Position numbers and translations under genes: made by a program
Origin: CAWAXW01 sp963786155
GTDB taxonomy: Bacteria > Actinomycetota > CADDZG01 > WHSQ01
Assembly (NCBI GenBank): GCA_963786155.1
Contig: CAWAXW010000006.1
Coordinates: 2,480,001-2,544,000 of the forward strand
Direction of reading: 5' to 3'
DNA: 64,000 nucleotides
Part shown: in pieces, positions 9,601 to 17,563 of the stretch
Position numbering within the stretch: position 1 is the first letter of the stretch
Layout: each line of letters opens with the position of its first letter
The notes under the pieces: generated by a model
The model's input: only the letters and a program-made list of their open reading frames with translations
Database searches by the model: none
Told to the model about the DNA's origin: nothing

Positions 9601-9926
9601 TCCCCGGCCCGAACGCGCGCCAGCACGTTCAGCCTCCGGCCCATCGTGTCCACCGAAGGCGACACGTTCTCGCCGGGCAGCACTTCCCACCCCGGGAAAG
9701 CTTCAGCTCCCCGGTCGCCGAGGAACGCCCGGACATCGCCGATGAGGTGCTCGCCCTCGTCGGCCCGGGCGCCGATGGCGAGCACGGGCGTTCCTAGAGT
9801 TCGAACCAAAGCCGCCAATAAGAAGGGGCGGACGGCATCGGGAACTGTTAGGGCGGAGCGCGCGCGGAGGAGCGCGCGAACGCGCTCCTCCGGCAATAGA
9901 TCGAGCAGGGGAGCCAGTGATGCCAT
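6672..9926 (-). CDS. mfd: transcription-repair coupling factor Mfd
   Basis: Displaces stalled RNA polymerase and recruits the UvrAB excision machinery. 1084 aa from the ATG at 9926; a longer in-frame reading reaches into the cupredoxin gene and is less likely. In order: UvrB-like N-terminal modules, the RNA-polymerase-interacting (CarD-like) domain around LVVHEVHGIGRYKGL, RecG-type helicase motifs (GDVGYGKTEIAVRAAFKA Walker A, DEEQRFGV, TATPIPRTL) and a C-terminal TRCF domain. It is followed directly by the PPIase gene with a 4-bp overlap. Confidence 0.97.
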   Translation of the reverse strand: MASLAPLLDLLPEERVRALLRARSALTVPDAVRPFLLAALVRTLGTPVLAIGARADEGEHLIGDVRAFLGDRGAEAFPGWEVLPGENVSPSVDTMGRRLNVLARVRAGDSFVVSATVQGATQLVAAHSEGIDVITLAVGAEMAFDEIAARLVAMGYERNYMVERRGEFAMRGNLLDVFTPAADRPVRAEFWGDELTSLRQFALASQRSLEAVERLDITPAREELTAAPGSLAPLTSLLPAGTPAVIFEPKRVRDRADEVMEQVEEWMRITDQTERRYAALDEILQHSAAVVLMSSFTEPGAEDLQVETWTQSAGKPEALMARLGTLIRGGYRAVIAASLPETAERLQKNLATSGLNFTIDDEAPQPDAAPGGSIVVAELQRGFVLPWARLALVAESDLTGRRSGAARRRIAARKKQPTGPLDLSEGDLVVHEVHGIGRYKGLVDRALLGVHREYIVIEYAKDDTLYVPSDQTDMVGKYIGGEAPRLNRLGSPEWRKTKARVRRKAREIAGQLVKLYAERSRSKGFAFGPDTPWQRELEDAFPYEETPDQLRAIDEVKDDMESDKPMDRLVCGDVGYGKTEIAVRAAFKAVAAGKQVAVLVPTTILAQQHHATFVERYRNFPLRVEMLSRFLSASESKKVLADTASGKVDVIVGTHRLLQGDVKFSDLGLLILDEEQRFGVEQKEKLKAVKANVDVLTLTATPIPRTLELAMSGLRDMSIVDTPPENRHPVMTYVGDFEEEVVSSAVRRELLRDGQVFYVHHRVQTIDHAAAQLRDLVPEARIGVAHGQMDERNLEQSMVDFADAKTNVLVCTTIIESGLDMPTVNTLIVERSDLLGLSQMYQLRGRVGRAHERAYAYLFFPPTRSLTEQAHERLKTISEYSGLGSGYRIAMRDLEIRGAGNLLGAEQHGHIEEIGFDLYVKLVSSAIDEAKGLPYQEDVEVRIDLPLEAFIPKSYVGDENLRLEAYRKIAAVRDDGDLAEVRAEVEDRYGSPIPAPVEGLLKLARLRSTMMARTITEAATVAGNLRIRPIELEESRQVRLQRILPRAEWRPATRTLLIPEVSVPKTGVVDWVDDIIQQLTSVAS

Positions 9927-9949
9927 TCCCCTACAGCTTATGGGCCCCG

Positions 9950-11098
9950 CTACTTGACGACGATCTCGCCCTTCATGAAGGGGCCGTGGAACGAGCAGAT
10001 CCACTTGATGGGATCGTCTTCCGTCTTCGTGTTGAACTGGACGGTGAACGGATCGTTGGTGAAGAACCCGTCCTCCGCCACCTCGGGACCCCTGAAACCG
10101 GAGTCCTGGTACTCACTCGGCTTGTCTACGACGCCGTCGCCCTTCTGGAAGACGTTGCCCATGTCGACCTCGAGCTGGCTCGGATCGTTGCAGAACGGAG
10201 GAGCCTCGGTCTCGGGCTTCTTGTCTGGCCCGAGGTCGTCGTCCCCGTCCGGATCGCAGGCGATCGCGAACATCTTGAACAGTTCCTTCTTGGCCTTCTT
10301 GATCGGCATCGTCGCCGAGTGGATCTCGTTCTCGAGATCGAAGTGGAACTGGACGCTCTCACCCTTCTTGATCTTCATCTTCGCCGGGAACATGGCGAGG
10401 ATCGCGATCGGACCCTGGTCGATTCCGGCCCACGCATCCCACACCTTCTTGCCGTCGACCATCGTGTAGGTGTGCTTCTTGCTGTACTCGTCGTAGAGGG
10501 CCAGGGCCGCGGCCTTGTCCTGTTCCTTGAGTTGTTTCGCGGTCGCGTCGAGCTCCTCCTGAGTGGAAGCCGTCCCATTGGCGTCGACGACATTGATCGT
10601 CAGTGCTTGTGTGCTCCAAGGCACCTGTAACGCATAGAGGACGTCCCCGGGCTTGGCATCGATCACCACGTTGAACTTTCCTTCGCCGAAGAACCCAGGG
10701 TTCAAGGGGTCCTTCTTGCCGTCGTACACACAGGGATTGTCCGCCGCTCCGCAGTCGAGGAAGACCGCGAACGCCGGGTTGAGCTTGGTGGCCGTCGCAC
10801 CCTCGTCGGGATCGGCGCTCAACACGTGGTACGGATCGCCCAGCCGGGCGTTGTCTGCCAGGAACTGCTCGGGGGAAGTCCCGACGGGAAGGATCGAAAC
10901 GGGGAAATTGAAGTTGAGCGTGTCGCCTGGGTGCAGGGTCACCTCATCTGGATAGAAGCGGAACGAACCACCTGGGAAAGTCTTGCCGAAGCCCGTGCCG
11001 GCCTTGATCTTGTAGGTCGTCGCCGCCCGTGCACCTGCCGCCGGGAAAAGTGCGGCCAGTACGACGGCGGCCGCGATGACCGGAATAGCCTTTTTCAA
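9950..11098 (-). CDS. secreted cupredoxin-domain protein
   Basis: 382 aa with a clear signal peptide (KKAIPVIAAAVVLAALFP...ARA). Two cupredoxin-like stretches can be seen: one near residues 45-150 (FYPDEVTLHPGDTLNFNFP) and one from about 215 (KIKKGESVQFHFDLENEIHS). The second ends in ICSFHGPFMKGEIVVK. With the upstream EIHSATMP histidine, the C-x2-H-x3-M pattern matches the ligand set of a type 1 copper site. A role in electron transfer or copper binding outside the membrane is inferred from that. The first domain seems to lack such a site. The RBS GGAAAGGAA precedes the ATG. The gene lies between pth and mfd, which are unrelated in function. Confidence 0.75.
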   Translation of the reverse strand: MKKAIPVIAAAVVLAALFPAAGARAATTYKIKAGTGFGKTFPGGSFRFYPDEVTLHPGDTLNFNFPVSILPVGTSPEQFLADNARLGDPYHVLSADPDEGATATKLNPAFAVFLDCGAADNPCVYDGKKDPLNPGFFGEGKFNVVIDAKPGDVLYALQVPWSTQALTINVVDANGTASTQEELDATAKQLKEQDKAAALALYDEYSKKHTYTMVDGKKVWDAWAGIDQGPIAILAMFPAKMKIKKGESVQFHFDLENEIHSATMPIKKAKKELFKMFAIACDPDGDDDLGPDKKPETEAPPFCNDPSQLEVDMGNVFQKGDGVVDKPSEYQDSGFRGPEVAEDGFFTNDPFTVQFNTKTEDDPIKWICSFHGPFMKGEIVVK

Positions 11099-11117
11099 TG
11101 AGTTTCCTTTCCGTTGA

Positions 11118-11178
11118 GAGGCCCCCTCGGCCTCAGCCCGGGGGTAACCCTAGAGAAGTAGAAACGTCTGGTCTAGGG
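11118..11178. other. inverted repeats upstream of the cupredoxin gene
   Basis: The 108-bp gap between pth and the cupredoxin gene contains CCCTAGA (11148-11154) paired with TCTAGGG (11172-11178), and next to it a GAGGCC/GGCCTC hairpin. On the minus strand these follow pth and precede the cupredoxin start, so they could be a terminator or an operator. No T-tract is present. Confidence 0.3.
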
Positions 11179-11206
11179 GTTTAGTTACTCCGTTATGGAA
11201 AAGAGA

Positions 11207-11809
11207 TCAGGCCCGGGTGTTGACCTCGTTCATGGCCCGCTCGGCCCCCACTTCGAGGATCCGCTGGGTGGCATCGGCAGCCCGGCGGATCAGGTCGGGC
11301 AGGTCCTTGCGTTCGGCTCCGGAGAACTCGGAGAGGACGTGGTCGGCGGCATCGTCCCGCGGGCGACCGACCCCCACGCGGACCCGGATGAACTCCTTCG
11401 AGCCGAGGTGATTGGCGATCGACTTGACACCGTTGTGGCCCGCGGTTCCGCCGCCGACCTTCACACGCAAGTCGTTGAACGGGATGTCGATCTCGTCGTG
11501 TACGACGACTATCTGCTCGGGGGGAGTCTTGTAGAAGCGCACGAGCTGACCGACGGGGCGGCCGGACTCGTTCATGTAGCTCGTCGGACGCGCCAGAACG
11601 ACGCGCCGGCCTTCAAGAGACCCCTCTGATACGAGGCAGCCGCTCTTGTGGCTCTTGAGCGCGCCGCCCATATCCGTCACGAGCTCTTCGAGGACTTTGA
11701 TGCCAACGTTGTGACGAGTCTTCTCGTAGCGGGGGCCGGGGTTACCCAAACCGACGACGATCCAGCGGTCGCTCGCATCGGCTCCGTGGTCGCGGCGGAA
11801 CAGGCGCAC
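11207..11809 (-). CDS. pth: peptidyl-tRNA hydrolase
   Basis: Releases tRNA from prematurely dissociated peptidyl-tRNA. 200 aa, of normal length. It shows VVGLGNPGPRYEKTRHNVG with the catalytic His, PTSYMNESG, the VHDEIDIP acid motif and GGTAGHNGVKSI. The start is a GTG at 11809 with no obvious Shine-Dalgarno sequence; it follows the L25 stop by 21 bp, so the two are probably co-transcribed. Confidence 0.96.
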   Translation of the reverse strand: MRLFRRDHGADASDRWIVVGLGNPGPRYEKTRHNVGIKVLEELVTDMGGALKSHKSGCLVSEGSLEGRRVVLARPTSYMNESGRPVGQLVRFYKTPPEQIVVVHDEIDIPFNDLRVKVGGGTAGHNGVKSIANHLGSKEFIRVRVGVGRPRDDAADHVLSEFSGAERKDLPDLIRRAADATQRILEVGAERAMNEVNTRA

Positions 11810-11830
11810 AAAAAGAGCGAGGTTGCGGGG

Positions 11831-12541
11831 CTACTCGCCCGCGGGCTCGCCGCCCTCGGCAGGTGCGGATTCCGCGGCCCCCTCGGCTGCTCCCTCGGCA
11901 GCGGCTTCGGCAGCTTCCGCAGCCTCGGCGTCGGAAACCTCTTCGACGATCCCCGCGTCGGCTGCCATCGCGTCGAGCTCGGCTTCGGAGATGGGGGCCG
12001 ATATCGAGACCACTACGGTTCCGGGATCGGTGAGCACTTCAAACTCCCGTCCCTCGGCGAGGTCGGAAACGCGCATGCTGTCGCCAACGTTGAGTGCACT
12101 GATGTCGAGGTCAAGGTGCTCGGGCACCTCGGTGACCTTGCAACGGACCAGGACGCTGTTGGTCGGCTGCTCGAGGACGCCACCCTCCTTGACCCCGGCG
12201 GCGCTACCCACGAGGACCACGGGGACCTCGACCTCGACCTGCTGCTCGCGATCGACCTTGATGAAGTCGGCATGCAGCACGGTCCCTTTGACCGGGTCTC
12301 GCTGGAGCTCTTTGGTCAGGGCGAGGATCGTCTCTCCGTCAACCTGGATATCGAGCAACACGTTCAGACCTGCATCGGTGTGATAAGCGGTAAGAAGCTC
12401 GCGCCGGTCCACCTCGATCGGACGCGGCTCCATCCCCCGCCCGTAGACGATGCCCGGTATCCGCCCCCCAGCGCGCGACTGACGCGCCGGCCCCTTCCCG
12501 GTGGCGGCGCGCATGGTCGCAGAGAGATTCACTTCAGCCAT
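11831..12541 (-). CDS. rplY: 50S ribosomal protein L25 (Ctc-type)
   Basis: 236 aa long form of L25 with the TL5/Ctc C-terminal domain; it binds 5S rRNA. The N-terminus (LSATMRAATGKGPARQSRAGGRIPGIVYG) is the L25 core, followed by the beta-barrel domain (LHADFIKVDREQQVEVEVPV). The acidic, alanine-rich tail after residue 200 (many EAAEAAAEG repeats) is common in actinobacterial versions. It sits between prs and pth as usual in this phylum. Confidence 0.94.
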   Translation of the reverse strand: MAEVNLSATMRAATGKGPARQSRAGGRIPGIVYGRGMEPRPIEVDRRELLTAYHTDAGLNVLLDIQVDGETILALTKELQRDPVKGTVLHADFIKVDREQQVEVEVPVVLVGSAAGVKEGGVLEQPTNSVLVRCKVTEVPEHLDLDISALNVGDSMRVSDLAEGREFEVLTDPGTVVVSISAPISEAELDAMAADAGIVEEVSDAEAAEAAEAAAEGAAEGAAESAPAEGGEPAGE

Positions 12542-12564
12542 GCCGAGATTCTAGCTGATGAGCC

Positions 12565-13554
12565 CTAAGGCTGATTCTCTCCGTGGAAGAGCTCGGAGAC
12601 GGATAGTTCCTCGAAGACCGCCTTGACGGTTTGGGCGATCGTTGGGGCGATCGATAGGACCATCAGCTTGTCCATCGCCTTCTCTGAGGGGATCGGCAGG
12701 GTGTTGGTGACTACGACTTGTTCTATGCGTGAGTTCTTGATGCGGTCGACCGCGGGGTCCGAGAGGATCGCGTGGGTGGCGGCCGCGTAGACCTGGGTCG
12801 CGCCGGCTTCGATAAGGACGTCCGCTCCTTTGACGAGCGTGCCGGCCGTGTCGATCATGTCGTCGACGACCACGCAGATCTTGCCTTCGACCTCTCCGAC
12901 TACCGTGCTCGTCTCGCTTTCGTTACGCACCTCCCGGGACCTGCGCTTGTGCAGGAAGGCGACCTGGCCGTTGAGGTCGTGGAATTCGTTGAAGTGCTGT
13001 ACCCACTTCTCCGCCAGGCGCACGCGACCGGCATCCGGGGACACGATGACGAAGTCGTCTTCGAGTATGTCGACGAAGTGATCCGCAAGCAGCGGCAAAG
13101 CGGTGAGCGAGTCGAAGGGGACGTCGAAGAAACCCTGGATCTGTCCGGTGTGCAGGTCGACGGACATCACGCGATCGACTCCGGCAGCCTCGTAAAGATC
13201 GGCGATCAGCTTGGCGGTGATGGGCTCCCGCCCCAATGTCTTCTTGTCCTGGCGCGAGTAGGGGTAGAACGGGCAGATCGCGGTGATGCGCTTGGCAGAA
13301 GCCCTCTTAAGAGCGTCGATCATGATCAGTTGCTCCATCAGGTGATGATCGACGGGCGAGCTCATGCTCTGGAAGACGAAAGCGTCACAGCCGCGCACCG
13401 ATTCGTTGAAGCGCACGTAGGTCTCGGAGTTCGCGAACGAGGAGATCTCGACGACCCCAAGCTTCATGCCCAGGCTCGTGGCCACCTCTTGGGCAAGCTC
13501 CCGGTGGGCGGTTCCCGCGAAGAGCATGAGGTGCTTGTGAGTGGGCAGCTGCAA
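12565..13554 (-). CDS. prs: ribose-phosphate pyrophosphokinase
   Basis: Makes PRPP from ribose 5-phosphate and ATP for nucleotide, histidine and tryptophan synthesis. 329 aa. Visible are the FANSETYVRFNESVRG region, the catalytic KRR loop (HKRRSREV) and the PRPP-binding motif VVVDDMIDTAGTLVKGA; also SVDLHTGQIQGFFDVP. The start is a TTG at 13554 with a strong AAGGAG ribosome-binding site 5 nt upstream. It lies 25 bp from glmU in the conserved glmU-prs-rplY-pth order. Confidence 0.97.
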   Translation of the reverse strand: MQLPTHKHLMLFAGTAHRELAQEVATSLGMKLGVVEISSFANSETYVRFNESVRGCDAFVFQSMSSPVDHHLMEQLIMIDALKRASAKRITAICPFYPYSRQDKKTLGREPITAKLIADLYEAAGVDRVMSVDLHTGQIQGFFDVPFDSLTALPLLADHFVDILEDDFVIVSPDAGRVRLAEKWVQHFNEFHDLNGQVAFLHKRRSREVRNESETSTVVGEVEGKICVVVDDMIDTAGTLVKGADVLIEAGATQVYAAATHAILSDPAVDRIKNSRIEQVVVTNTLPIPSEKAMDKLMVLSIAPTIAQTVKAVFEELSVSELFHGENQP

Positions 13555-13579
13555 AGTCGCTCCTTCTAGTGGGCCAGCT

Positions 13580-14996
13580 TCATTGTCGCGGTTCTTGCTG
13601 CTCCCCGTCGTCTATCGACTCGCCCCGGCCCATCTTGTCCCCGTGACCCTCGATGAGCTTGGCCGGCACTCCCACCGCCAGGGAGTCGTCGGGGACGTCC
13701 CCACGCACCACGGCTCCCGCGCCGGTGGCCGCCCGCTGCCCGATATGGGCAGGCGCAACGATCATCGTGTCAGACCCGATGTAGGCGTCGTCGTCGATCA
13801 CGGTCTTGTGCTTGTCCTTGCCGTCCCAGTTGCAAGTGATCGTGCCGGCACCGATGTTGACGCGCCGGCCGATCTCTGCATCACCCAGATAGGTGAGGTG
13901 GGGGACCTTGCTCTCTTCGCCGATCGTCGTCGCCTTTGTTTCGACGAAGGTCCCGATCTTGGCGCCTCGCTCGAGGTTCGTTCCCGGACGCAATGACGCG
14001 AAGGGGCCCACCGAAGCCTCGCGCCCGATTGACGATTCGCGCACGACCGAGTAGGTCACTTGCGCTTCGACCCCGACGTGAGAGTCGATGACGCGCGCAT
14101 GCGGACCCACCTCTGCGCGTTCGGCGATGACCGTGTCGCCTTCGAGGAAGGTGAACGGGAAGATGACTGCATCGCGTCCGATCGTGACTGAGGCATCGAT
14201 GTACGTGGTCGTCGGATCGATGACAGTTACCCCTTCGTCCATCCACAATTCGCAGGCTCGGCGACGCAACATCTCGCCCACGCGTGCGAGGTGGGTACGG
14301 GAGTTGACGCCGAGCACCTCCTGCGGATGCGTCCGGTAACCGATGACGACATCGCCGGCGGAGGTGAGCACCTCGATCGTGTCGGTCAGGTAGTACTCCT
14401 TCTGCGCGTTCTCCGCATCCACCTTGTCGAGGGCCTCGCGGAGCCTGGCGACGTCGAACAGGTAAACACCGGAGTTGATCTCGTCCACGGTTCGCTCGAC
14501 GTAGCTCGCGTCTTGTTCCTCGACGATCTTCAACACGGCCTCGGTGGCCGTCCGAATAACTCGTCCGTATCCGGTGGGGTCCGAGATCCGCGCCGTGAGA
14601 ACGGTCGCGGATGCTCTCCCGTTTTCGTGGACGTGAAGAAGGGCCTCGATCGTGTCGGGCTGGATGAGCGGCGCATCACCGGGCAAGACCAAGACCGTCC
14701 CCGAGTCGGCGCCGATCGCATCCAGACCTATGCGAACTGCATCGCCCGTTCCCTTCGGCGGGTCCTGCACCGCGTACGTGAGCCCGTTCCCGTAACCCGA
14801 TCTCTCGATCGCGCCGGCGATCTCGTCCTTGCGATTAGAGGTAACGACGACCTTGGGATCGATCGGAAGCGATCCCAGCGCGGCCAGCACGTGGCAGACG
14901 AGCGGACGGCCCGCTGCGACGTGGAGCACCTTCGGGAGATCCGACTTCATGCCGCGTCCCGCCGCCGGCGGCCAGGACGATGGCTTGGGCTTTCAT
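13580..14996 (-). CDS. glmU: GlmU bifunctional UDP-GlcNAc synthesis enzyme, reading frame interrupted by an apparent extra base
   Basis: N-acetylglucosamine-1-phosphate uridyltransferase plus glucosamine-1-phosphate acetyltransferase, making UDP-GlcNAc for peptidoglycan. The ATG at 14996 opens MKAQAIVLAAGGGTR, the nucleotide-binding loop; the next expected residues MKSDLPKVLH lie in another frame beginning at 14950. Removing one base at 14951 restores LAAGxGTRM-KSDLPKVLH and gives 471 aa. Downstream, the uridyltransferase domain and a left-handed beta-helix acetyltransferase domain (hexapeptide repeats, ending in the HKTVIDDDAYIGSDTMIVAP region) are complete. Because the enzyme is essential in peptidoglycan-containing bacteria, a consensus error is more likely than a broken gene; starting at the internal ATG at 14950 would delete the phosphate-binding loop. 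Confidence 0.92.
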
Positions 14997-15033
14997 CTTT
15001 GCTTCGTTTCCAAACTGCGCTCCTTCGGTGTCG

Positions 15034-15105
15034 CTGCCCCGCTAGGACTCGAACCTAGACTTTAGGTACCAAAAACCCACGGGCTGCCACTTACCCCACG
15101 GGGCA
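15034..15105 (-). tRNA. tRNA-Gln (anticodon UUG)
   Basis: 72 nt on the minus strand. The acceptor stem TGCCCCG pairs perfectly with CGGGGCA, the T-arm is CTAGG-TTCGAGT-CCTAG, and the anticodon loop TTTTGGT gives UUG. The discriminator base is G, as usual for glutamine tRNA. The CCA end is not encoded. It lies between ispE and glmU; a glutamine tRNA next to glmU is common in actinobacteria. Confidence 0.95.
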
Positions 15106-15124
15106 AAAAACGCCGGCGCCGAGC

Positions 15125-15997
15125 CTAGAACGTCTCGACGCATGTGGGGGCCGAGCGGACCACCTCCACGCGGTGGAATCCATCCTTCACGGTATCTGCG
15201 ATCCGCCGGGCGTGGGCCTGGTTCTCGGCAAGCCCGAAGATCGTCGGTCCCGAACCGCTGACGGCCGCGGTGGCCGCCCCCGCTTGCGCCATCGACTCCA
15301 GCTTCTCCTCCAACTCCGGACGCAGCGAGCAAGCGGCGGCCTGGAGATCGTTGTGCACGGCGGCCGCGATCCCTCCTGGGTCACCCTGCGCGAGGGCGTC
15401 CAGAAGTCCGGATGCATCCGGACCCGACCCCCGCCCAAGCCGATCCCAGGCTTCGTAGACGTCCCTGGTCGCAAGCGGCTCGCGCGAGATGCCGAGCACG
15501 AACCAGAGCGTTCCGTCGAAGGCCAGGGAGCGGATCTGCTCGCCGCGCCCCGTCGCCTGAGCCGTCCCGCCCGACACGCAGAACGGCACGTCACTGCCCA
15601 GCTCCGCCCCGAGGCGACGCATGGTTGCGTCGTCCCATCCCAGATCGTAGAGCTCGGCTAGAGCGCGGAGTGTGCCGGCTGCGTTCGCGCTACCCCCGCC
15701 GAGACCAGCGCCGACCGGGATGCGCTTGACGACCTCGATGGTGACCCGACGTGCGCCCTCCGGCGCGAGCTGCGCGGCGCGCCATACGAGGTTGTCCTCT
15801 AGGGACGGCCGCTCGAACTCGTTACCGTCGACGACTCTCATCTCCACCGAGAGTTCGTCTCCGGCGGTGACGACGAGCTCGTCGGCGAGCCTCACGCTTT
15901 GCAAGATGGTTTCGACGTCGTGGAACCCATCCGGTCTTCGGCCCAGCACCCTGAGAAAGAGGTTGACCTTGGCGTTGGTTCGCAATGCAAGAGTCAC
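15125..15997 (-). CDS. ispE: 4-diphosphocytidyl-2-C-methyl-D-erythritol kinase
   Basis: GHMP kinase of the non-mevalonate isoprenoid pathway; it phosphorylates CDP-ME at the 2-hydroxyl. 290 aa. Motifs: AKVNLFLRVLGRRPDGFHDVETI at the N-terminus, the ATP loop PVGAGLGGGSANAAGTL and the C-terminal AAVSGSGPTIFGL. The GTG at 15997 is used because it overlaps the rsmA TGA (GTGA) and puts the N-terminal motif at the expected distance. The rsmA-ispE pairing is conserved in actinobacteria. Confidence 0.95.
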   Translation of the reverse strand: MTLALRTNAKVNLFLRVLGRRPDGFHDVETILQSVRLADELVVTAGDELSVEMRVVDGNEFERPSLEDNLVWRAAQLAPEGARRVTIEVVKRIPVGAGLGGGSANAAGTLRALAELYDLGWDDATMRRLGAELGSDVPFCVSGGTAQATGRGEQIRSLAFDGTLWFVLGISREPLATRDVYEAWDRLGRGSGPDASGLLDALAQGDPGGIAAAVHNDLQAAACSLRPELEEKLESMAQAGAATAAVSGSGPTIFGLAENQAHARRIADTVKDGFHRVEVVRSAPTCVETF

Positions 15998-16767
15998 GCC
16001 GACGCTCGAGTCAGCGCGATGAAGTCCTCGAGGGCCAGCTCCTCGGCGCGAGCGCTGGGCTCGACCCCTGCTCGTTCGCAGAGGGCCTGGCCGACCGTGT
16101 TCCTCACGGTCTTCCGCCGTTGCGAGAAGGCCGCTTTCACGATCGTCTTGAAGGCCGGGTAATCGGCGGAGTCCAACGGCGGTGCCTGGTGCCTCTGCAC
16201 CGAGACGACCACCGAGTCCACGTTCGGCACCGGGAAGAACGCCTGCCTCGACACGTTCGCCTCGATGCGTGCGGTGCCGTGCGCGGCAACGAGAACGCTC
16301 GTCTGTCCGTAGATCTTGGAACCGCTGCCGGCGGCCAGCCGCTCGCCGACTTCGCGTTGGGTCATCACCGTGAGGTTCGAGATCGAGGGAGCATCCTCGA
16401 GGGCCTTGATGACGACGGAGGCCGCGACGTTGTAGGGGAGGTTGCTCACCATCCGGTCGGCCGAGAAGGATCCAACGTCCATCTCCAGCACGTCGCCCAC
16501 GAGCACTCGAACGTTGGCCACGTGACCGACCGTCTCGTTCAGCACCGGCTCGAGCGAGGGGTCGATCTCGATCGCCGTCACTTCGCGCGCTGCCGCGGCC
16601 AACGCAAGCGTCAGCGAGCCCGCTCCGGCCCCGATCTCGAGAACCCGATCCGTAGGCTGGGTCCCCGACAGCTTCACGACCTTGCGGATCGTGTTGGGAT
16701 CGATCACGAAGTTCTGCCCGAGGTCGCGCCGCAACCAGACGCCATGGTGCTTGAGGAGCTCGCGCAC
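15994..16767 (-). CDS. rsmA: 16S rRNA dimethyladenosine transferase RsmA/KsgA
   Basis: SAM-dependent enzyme that dimethylates two adjacent adenines near the 3' end of 16S rRNA during small-subunit maturation. 257 aa. The N-terminal RRDLGQNFVID, the SAM-binding VLEIGAGAGSLTLALA and the catalytic NLPYNVAASV are intact. The start is the GTG at 16767; an in-frame TGA lies 33 bp upstream, so little else is possible. Confidence 0.96.
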   Translation of the reverse strand: MRELLKHHGVWLRRDLGQNFVIDPNTIRKVVKLSGTQPTDRVLEIGAGAGSLTLALAAAAREVTAIEIDPSLEPVLNETVGHVANVRVLVGDVLEMDVGSFSADRMVSNLPYNVAASVVIKALEDAPSISNLTVMTQREVGERLAAGSGSKIYGQTSVLVAAHGTARIEANVSRQAFFPVPNVDSVVVSVQRHQAPPLDSADYPAFKTIVKAAFSQRRKTVRNTVGQALCERAGVEPSARAEELALEDFIALTRASA

Positions 16768-16797
16768 GCGCGGCCCCCAACAGGGCCGGTTCCTGAT

Positions 16798-17559
16798 TCA
16801 CCTCAGCGCGAACAGGCGGCGGGCGTTGGCAGTCGTGAGCTCGCCCACGGCCTCCATAGTTAGGCCGCGCGCCGATGCCACCGCTCGAGCAACATCGACG
16901 ACATAGGACGGTTCGTTGGGCCGGCCGCGGTGCGGCTCGGGCGCCAAGTAGGGCGAATCCGTCTCGACGAGCAAGCGGTCGCCGGGCACCAGTGGGATCA
17001 GGGCCCGCAGGTCGTCGGACTTCTTGAACGAGACGTTGCCGGCGAACGAGATGAACGCGCCCTGCTCGACCGCTCGGGCCAGGTCCTCCGGATCGCCGGA
17101 CCAGCAATGGAAGACGAACCTCAGCGGAGGTCCAACCTTCCCGAGAACGTCGAGAGCGGCTTCGATCGACGAGCGTGTGTGGATGACCAACGCCTTGTCG
17201 TGGGCCTTGGCGAGCTCGATGTGAGCCTCGAAGGCCTCATGTTGCTTGGCCGGAGGAGCATCGTCTCGATAGAAATCGAGTCCGCTCTCCCCGATCGCTA
17301 CGACCCCATCGCCGCGGGCAAGCTCGTCGATCCGAGTTGCCACATCGTCGTTCCACTCTGTGGCCGAGTTCGGATGGACCCCGACGCCGGCCCACACGCC
17401 GTCTATCCCGGCGAGTTGGACGCACCGCTCGCTCGAAGCCACGTCGGTGCCCGCGGTCATCATTTCCGCCACGCCTACGGCGAGCGCCCGCTCGACTATG
17501 GCGTCGACGGACTCGGATTCCTCACAGATCTGCAGATGGCAATGGGAGTCGAACCACAC
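16798..17559 (-). CDS. tatD: TatD family metal-dependent hydrolase
   Basis: TIM-barrel metallohydrolase of the TatD family (3'-5' DNA exonuclease or deoxyribonuclease activity in characterised members). 253 aa. Metal-site motifs are DSHCHLQ at the N-terminus, GESGLDFYRD, VIHTRSS, FHCWSG and ETDSPYLAPEPHRG at the end. The GTG at 17559 places DSHCHL directly at the N-terminus, as in the family, and falls just after the metG stop at 17564. The metG-tatD-rsmA-ispE order is the actinobacterial one, although no rpf-type gene lies between tatD and rsmA. Confidence 0.93.
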   Translation of the reverse strand: MWFDSHCHLQICEESESVDAIVERALAVGVAEMMTAGTDVASSERCVQLAGIDGVWAGVGVHPNSATEWNDDVATRIDELARGDGVVAIGESGLDFYRDDAPPAKQHEAFEAHIELAKAHDKALVIHTRSSIEAALDVLGKVGPPLRFVFHCWSGDPEDLARAVEQGAFISFAGNVSFKKSDDLRALIPLVPGDRLLVETDSPYLAPEPHRGRPNEPSYVVDVARAVASARGLTMEAVGELTTANARRLFALR

Positions 17560-17563
17560 GGGA

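Noticed and set aside
14945..14996. Programmed frameshifting in glmU
   Set aside because: No slippery heptamer or downstream structure is apparent, and many other genes in the window carry similar isolated indels.
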